This document shows positions 61,000-64,000 of a stretch of DNA of 64,000 nucleotides, piece by piece. Both the position numbers and the translations under genes were made by a program. Each line of letters opens with the position of its first letter. Positions within the stretch are counted from its first letter, which is position 1. The DNA is from Halorussus gelatinilyticus (GTDB lineage Archaea > Halobacteriota > Halobacteria > Halobacteriales > Haladaptataceae): contig NZ_CP096658.1 in assembly GCF_023238445.1 (NCBI RefSeq), forward strand, positions 1,488,001 through 1,552,000, read 5' to 3'. The notes beneath the pieces were generated by a model. It had not been told where the DNA came from. It was given only the letters and a program-made list of their open reading frames with translations, and did no database searches.

Positions 61000-62112
61000 C
61001 TACCCGGCGTCGCGGTCGACGAGGGTGCGCTCTCGCTCGTTCCCCGAAATCACGTGCGCGTCCGCCGGGTCGAATCCGACGCGCAACCGCTCGTCGGTCG
61101 GGCGTTCCGCGGTCCGCAAGGTCACGTCACGACCCTCCCAGTCGAGGTGGACGCGGAACGACTCGCCGAGGAACTCGACGGTCTCGACGGTCGCCTCGAA
61201 GGCGTTCTCGCCCGGCCCGCGGACCAGTTTCTTCGGGCGGACGCAGAAGACGACCTCGGTCCCCTCGGGCGCGTTGAGCGGGAGGCGGAAAGTCGCGGGG
61301 CCGACGCGGACCGCTCGACCGGAGCGGTCCGCGCCGTCGGTCGCACGCCCCGCCGTGCCACGTCCGACGACCTCGCCCGCGAAGACGCTGTTCTCGCCGA
61401 GGAACTCCGCGACGAACCGGGTGTCGGGTTCCCGGTAGACCGCTTCGGGCGTGCCGACCTGCTCGATGCGGCCGTCGTTCATCACGGCCACGCGGTCCGA
61501 GACGGCGAGCGCTTCCTCCTGGTCGTGGGTGACGTAGACGGTCGTGATGCCCAACTCGGACTGAATTCGCTTGACCTGCGTCCGGAGCGTCTGGCGGAGT
61601 CGCGCGTCGAGCGCGCTCATCGGTTCGTCCAGCAGCAGCACGTCCGGGCCGGGCGCGAGCGCCCGCGCCAGCGCGACGCGCTGGCGCTGGCCGCCCGACA
61701 GTTCGTCGGGGTCGCGGTCCTCGAACCCCGGCAGGTCCACGAGTTCCAGCAAGTCGGCCACGCGCTCGTCGTCCGACCGATTTCCGGGCGTCTCACGGAA
61801 ACGAAGCCCGTAGGCGACGTTCTCGCCGACCGTCATGTGCGAGAAGAGCGCGTAGTTCTGGAAGACGATGCCCACGTCGCGGTCCTCCGGGGGCACGCCC
61901 GACATCTCGGTCCCCTCGAACCGGACCGACCCCGAGTCGGGCGACTCGAACCCCGCAATCGCGCGCAGGGTGGTCGTCTTCCCGCATCCGGATGGCCCGA
62001 CCAGCGTGAAGAACTCGCCGTCGGCCACGTCGAGGCTCACGTCCCGGAGCGCGTCCACGCCGTCGAACGACTTGGAGAGGTTTCGGAGGTGGAGGTTCGT
62101 CACGCTTCCCAC
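61000..62112 (-). CDS. ABC importer ATP-binding protein
   Basis: A 370-residue ABC ATPase of the thiamine/iron/spermidine importer type. Walker A GPSGCGKTTTL, signature LSGGQRQRVALARAL, Walker B VLLLDEPMSALD, switch His in VTHDQEE. A C-terminal regulatory OB/TOBE domain (about 245-350) follows. GTG at 62112 is taken, overlapping the permease end by 13 bases; a GTG at 62103 would give a 4-base overlap. It energises the permease upstream. Confidence 0.92.
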   Translation of the reverse strand: MGSVTNLHLRNLSKSFDGVDALRDVSLDVADGEFFTLVGPSGCGKTTTLRAIAGFESPDSGSVRFEGTEMSGVPPEDRDVGIVFQNYALFSHMTVGENVAYGLRFRETPGNRSDDERVADLLELVDLPGFEDRDPDELSGGQRQRVALARALAPGPDVLLLDEPMSALDARLRQTLRTQVKRIQSELGITTVYVTHDQEEALAVSDRVAVMNDGRIEQVGTPEAVYREPDTRFVAEFLGENSVFAGEVVGRGTAGRATDGADRSGRAVRVGPATFRLPLNAPEGTEVVFCVRPKKLVRGPGENAFEATVETVEFLGESFRVHLDWEGRDVTLRTAERPTDERLRVGFDPADAHVISGNERERTLVDRDAG

Positions 62113-63935
62113 CGCCCTCCCAACCTATCGACGACGACGAAACTCAGACTCGTCACGGCGAGCAGGACGGTCCCCATCGCGGTCGCTGGCCCGAGCGTCC
62201 GGTTGCCGATGTAGCGCTCGACGGCGACTGGCATCGTGTAGCTACTGCTCCCGGTCGCCAAAATCACCGTCGAATCGAACTCGCCGATGGAAATGGCGAA
62301 CGCGAACGCGGCCCCGGCGGCGACCCCCGACGCCACGAGCGGGAGTTCCACGTCCAACAGCGCCCGGACCCGAGTCGCGCCGAGCGCGCGGGCCGACTCC
62401 ACGACCGACCGGTCCACGCCGCCGAGCAGCGGCGCGACGTTCCGGACGACGAAGGGGTAGGCCGCGACGCCGTGGGCCGCGACGATGGCGACCGGTCCCG
62501 TGACCTGCAATCGGTGGCCCCACAACTCGACGCCGAAGACCAGTCCGCGGAGCATCCCGAGTCCGACGACGACGCCGCTGACCGCGAGCGGTGCCATCGC
62601 GGCCGCGTCCGCGAGTCTGGTTCCCCTGCCCCCGCGGGCGGTCAGCACCGAGACGGTGACGCCCATCGGGAGCGCGACCAGCAGGGTGGCGACGCCGAAC
62701 ACCAGGGAGTTGCGGACCGCTACCCCCGGTTTCGTCTGGAACGACGCGCCCTCGACCTGCCGCTGGACGAGGAACTCGTAGTACTGGAGGGTGAACCCCG
62801 AGGGACCGGTCACGCTCTCGGCGACCATGCTGGCGATGGGACCGACGAAGACCACCGCGACCACCGCGGCGTAGGCGGCGACGCCGACGCGTTCGAGCGC
62901 GGCCAGCGGCGAGGGGTTCTCGGGCAGCAGTCGCTTCCTCGGCGGCGGGTTCGCGGCCCGACCGCCGCCCGACTCGCGGGCCTCGTACCGGAGGTAAGCG
63001 TAGGTCAGCGCGAGCGAGACGACCGTCTCGGCCACCGCGAGCGTGGCGGCCTCGGCGTACTCCAGTTCCTGCACGAGCGAGTAGACCCACACCTCGACCG
63101 TGGCGAGTTGGAACCCGCCCAGCGCGAGGACGATGGGGAACGACATGAAGGTGAAGACGAAGGTGAGGAGCGCGCCAGTCAGCACCGCGGGCAGGAGTTG
63201 GGGTGCCAGCACGGTCCGGAAGGCGTACCACGGGTTCGCGCCGAGCGACCGGGCGGTCTCGACCATCCGGGCGTCCACGCTCTCCCACGCCGCGGTCGTG
63301 ACCCGAGCCACCAGCGGCGCGTTGTAGAACGCGTGGGCGACGACGATGGCTTCGAGCGTGAAGAGGAGGTTCACCGGCCCGAGACCCAGCGCGGTCAGGA
63401 CGGCGTTCAGCGGGCCGTTCGTCCCGAAGAACGCGACGAAGCCGATGGCGACCATGATTGACGGCAGCACGAACGGGAGGATGGTCAGCGACCGGAGCGT
63501 CCGCCTGCCGGGGAACTCGTAGCGCGAGAGGACGTACGCTCCCGGCAGGCCGAGCAGGACGCTCGCAATCGTCGAGAGCAGAGCTTGGTAGGCGGTGAAT
63601 CCGAACAGGCCGAGCGGCGACTCGGCGGCGAGTTCGGAAATCGCGCCGAACTCGCCGCCGAAAATCGGCGCGAGGACGCCGAAGTAGAACGGGTCCGTGA
63701 GGACGTCGCGGACGACTTCGACGGTCCACGCGCCGCCGACCCGGACCGCGTCGGCGAAGACGGTCAACACCGGATAGTAGAAGACGACCGCGAGGACGAG
63801 TGCGGTCGCGACTCCGAGGAGGGTGATGGCGTGGCGTTCGAGCCATCGCGTCGGCGCGGTGGGGCCGAGCCACCGCGTCGCCCCGGTGCGCTCGGTGGTG
63901 GTCTCACCCTCCGTCCCGGCCTCCTCGCGGGTCAC
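62100..63935 (-). CDS. Fused two-domain ABC importer permease (thiamine/iron type)
   Basis: A 611-residue permease with about twelve membrane helices in two tandem halves. Each half has an EAA-like cytoplasmic loop: ETARSLGANPWYAFRTVLAP in the first and ESARALGATRVRALLDVELP in the second. Two-domain fused permeases of this size are typical of thiamine (ThiP) and ferric-iron (FbpB) importers. The start is GTG at 63935, one base after the binding-protein stop. The order binding protein, permease, ATPase is a standard importer operon. Confidence 0.92.
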   Translation of the reverse strand: MTREEAGTEGETTTERTGATRWLGPTAPTRWLERHAITLLGVATALVLAVVFYYPVLTVFADAVRVGGAWTVEVVRDVLTDPFYFGVLAPIFGGEFGAISELAAESPLGLFGFTAYQALLSTIASVLLGLPGAYVLSRYEFPGRRTLRSLTILPFVLPSIMVAIGFVAFFGTNGPLNAVLTALGLGPVNLLFTLEAIVVAHAFYNAPLVARVTTAAWESVDARMVETARSLGANPWYAFRTVLAPQLLPAVLTGALLTFVFTFMSFPIVLALGGFQLATVEVWVYSLVQELEYAEAATLAVAETVVSLALTYAYLRYEARESGGGRAANPPPRKRLLPENPSPLAALERVGVAAYAAVVAVVFVGPIASMVAESVTGPSGFTLQYYEFLVQRQVEGASFQTKPGVAVRNSLVFGVATLLVALPMGVTVSVLTARGGRGTRLADAAAMAPLAVSGVVVGLGMLRGLVFGVELWGHRLQVTGPVAIVAAHGVAAYPFVVRNVAPLLGGVDRSVVESARALGATRVRALLDVELPLVASGVAAGAAFAFAISIGEFDSTVILATGSSSYTMPVAVERYIGNRTLGPATAMGTVLLAVTSLSFVVVDRLGGRWEA

Positions 63936-63936
63936 G

Positions 63937-64000
63937 CTATCGACCGCCGGCTATCTGGCGCGCCCACGAGTCCACCCAGCCGTCGAGGTTGCCCTGTAGC
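63937..64000 (-). CDS. ABC importer substrate-binding protein, C-terminal end only
   Basis: The last 20 codons before the window edge read LQGNLDGWVDSWARQIAGGR, then the stop at 63937-63939. The tail position directly upstream of the fused permease and its Trp-rich end fit the C-terminus of thiamine-type periplasmic binding proteins. The body of the gene is outside the window. Confidence 0.6.
   Translation of the reverse strand, partial: LQGNLDGWVDSWARQIAGGR

Overview
The window is haloarchaeal chromosome (class Halobacteria; the genus cannot be fixed from sequence alone). GC content is very high and the predicted proteins are strongly acidic. Archaeal genes include ribosomal protein S6e, an archaeal-type CCA-adding enzyme, an XPD-like Fe-S helicase and an archaeal ornithine cyclodeaminase. 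A tRNA-Met gene carries a textbook bulge-helix-bulge intron. Exported proteins use Tat lipoprotein and PGF-CTERM signals. Many genes look leaderless, with TATA/BRE-like boxes about 25-33 bases before the start. No rRNA, CRISPR array, prophage or intact transposase was found.

Layout. 1-13 kb: a 3'-partial phosphohexomutase, hisI, a CaCA-type cation exchanger, an IMPACT protein overlapping an AI-2E permease, a PQQ-type sugar dehydrogenase lipoprotein, an ACT regulator, hisB, hisA, serB and several small membrane or zinc-ribbon proteins. 13-19 kb: a flavin amine oxidase-like protein, an exported trypsin-like protease whose signal peptide lies in another frame, a membrane protein/NAD-binding pair, and cca. 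19.4-24.5 kb: tRNA-Asn, a double hairpin, intron-containing tRNA-Met, a 1366-residue PAS/GAF histidine kinase and a stand-alone ArlD/E-domain protein. 24.7-34.6 kb: a two-TM protein, a YHS protein, a disulfide reductase, a PGF-CTERM surface protein, KDG kinase, a zinc-finger-like protein, and a run of nucleoside/amino-acid catabolic genes (deaminase, DAO-type oxidase, ornithine cyclodeaminase).

34.6-47 kb: small proteins, a beta-CASP RNase, an ABC exporter pair, an Mrr-like nuclease, an RNA-ligase-like protein lacking its catalytic lysine, an IMPase-like protein, a LolA-like lipoprotein, a Spo0M-like protein, and a CHAT (caspase-like) protease convergent with a 45-residue membrane micro-ORF. 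46.7-53 kb: aldehyde dehydrogenase, a 232-bp IS6-type MITE with a perfect 8-bp target duplication, a PD-(D/E)XK-like protein, a SOUL protein, S6e and a universal stress protein. 53-64 kb: an acetyltransferase/stress-protein pair, a DUF5806-like protein, membrane and acidic hypotheticals, the XPD-like helicase, a two-gene small-protein unit, a soluble chemotaxis-type transducer, and an ABC importer (ATPase, fused permease, tail of a binding protein) that is probably for thiamine or iron.

Most genes are ordinary core or conserved haloarchaeal genes in short operons, often with 4-bp start/stop overlaps. The most promising accessory observations are the CHAT protease with its facing micro-ORF, the lysine-less ligase-like protein, the two candidate nucleases, the MITE, and the frameshifted protease.
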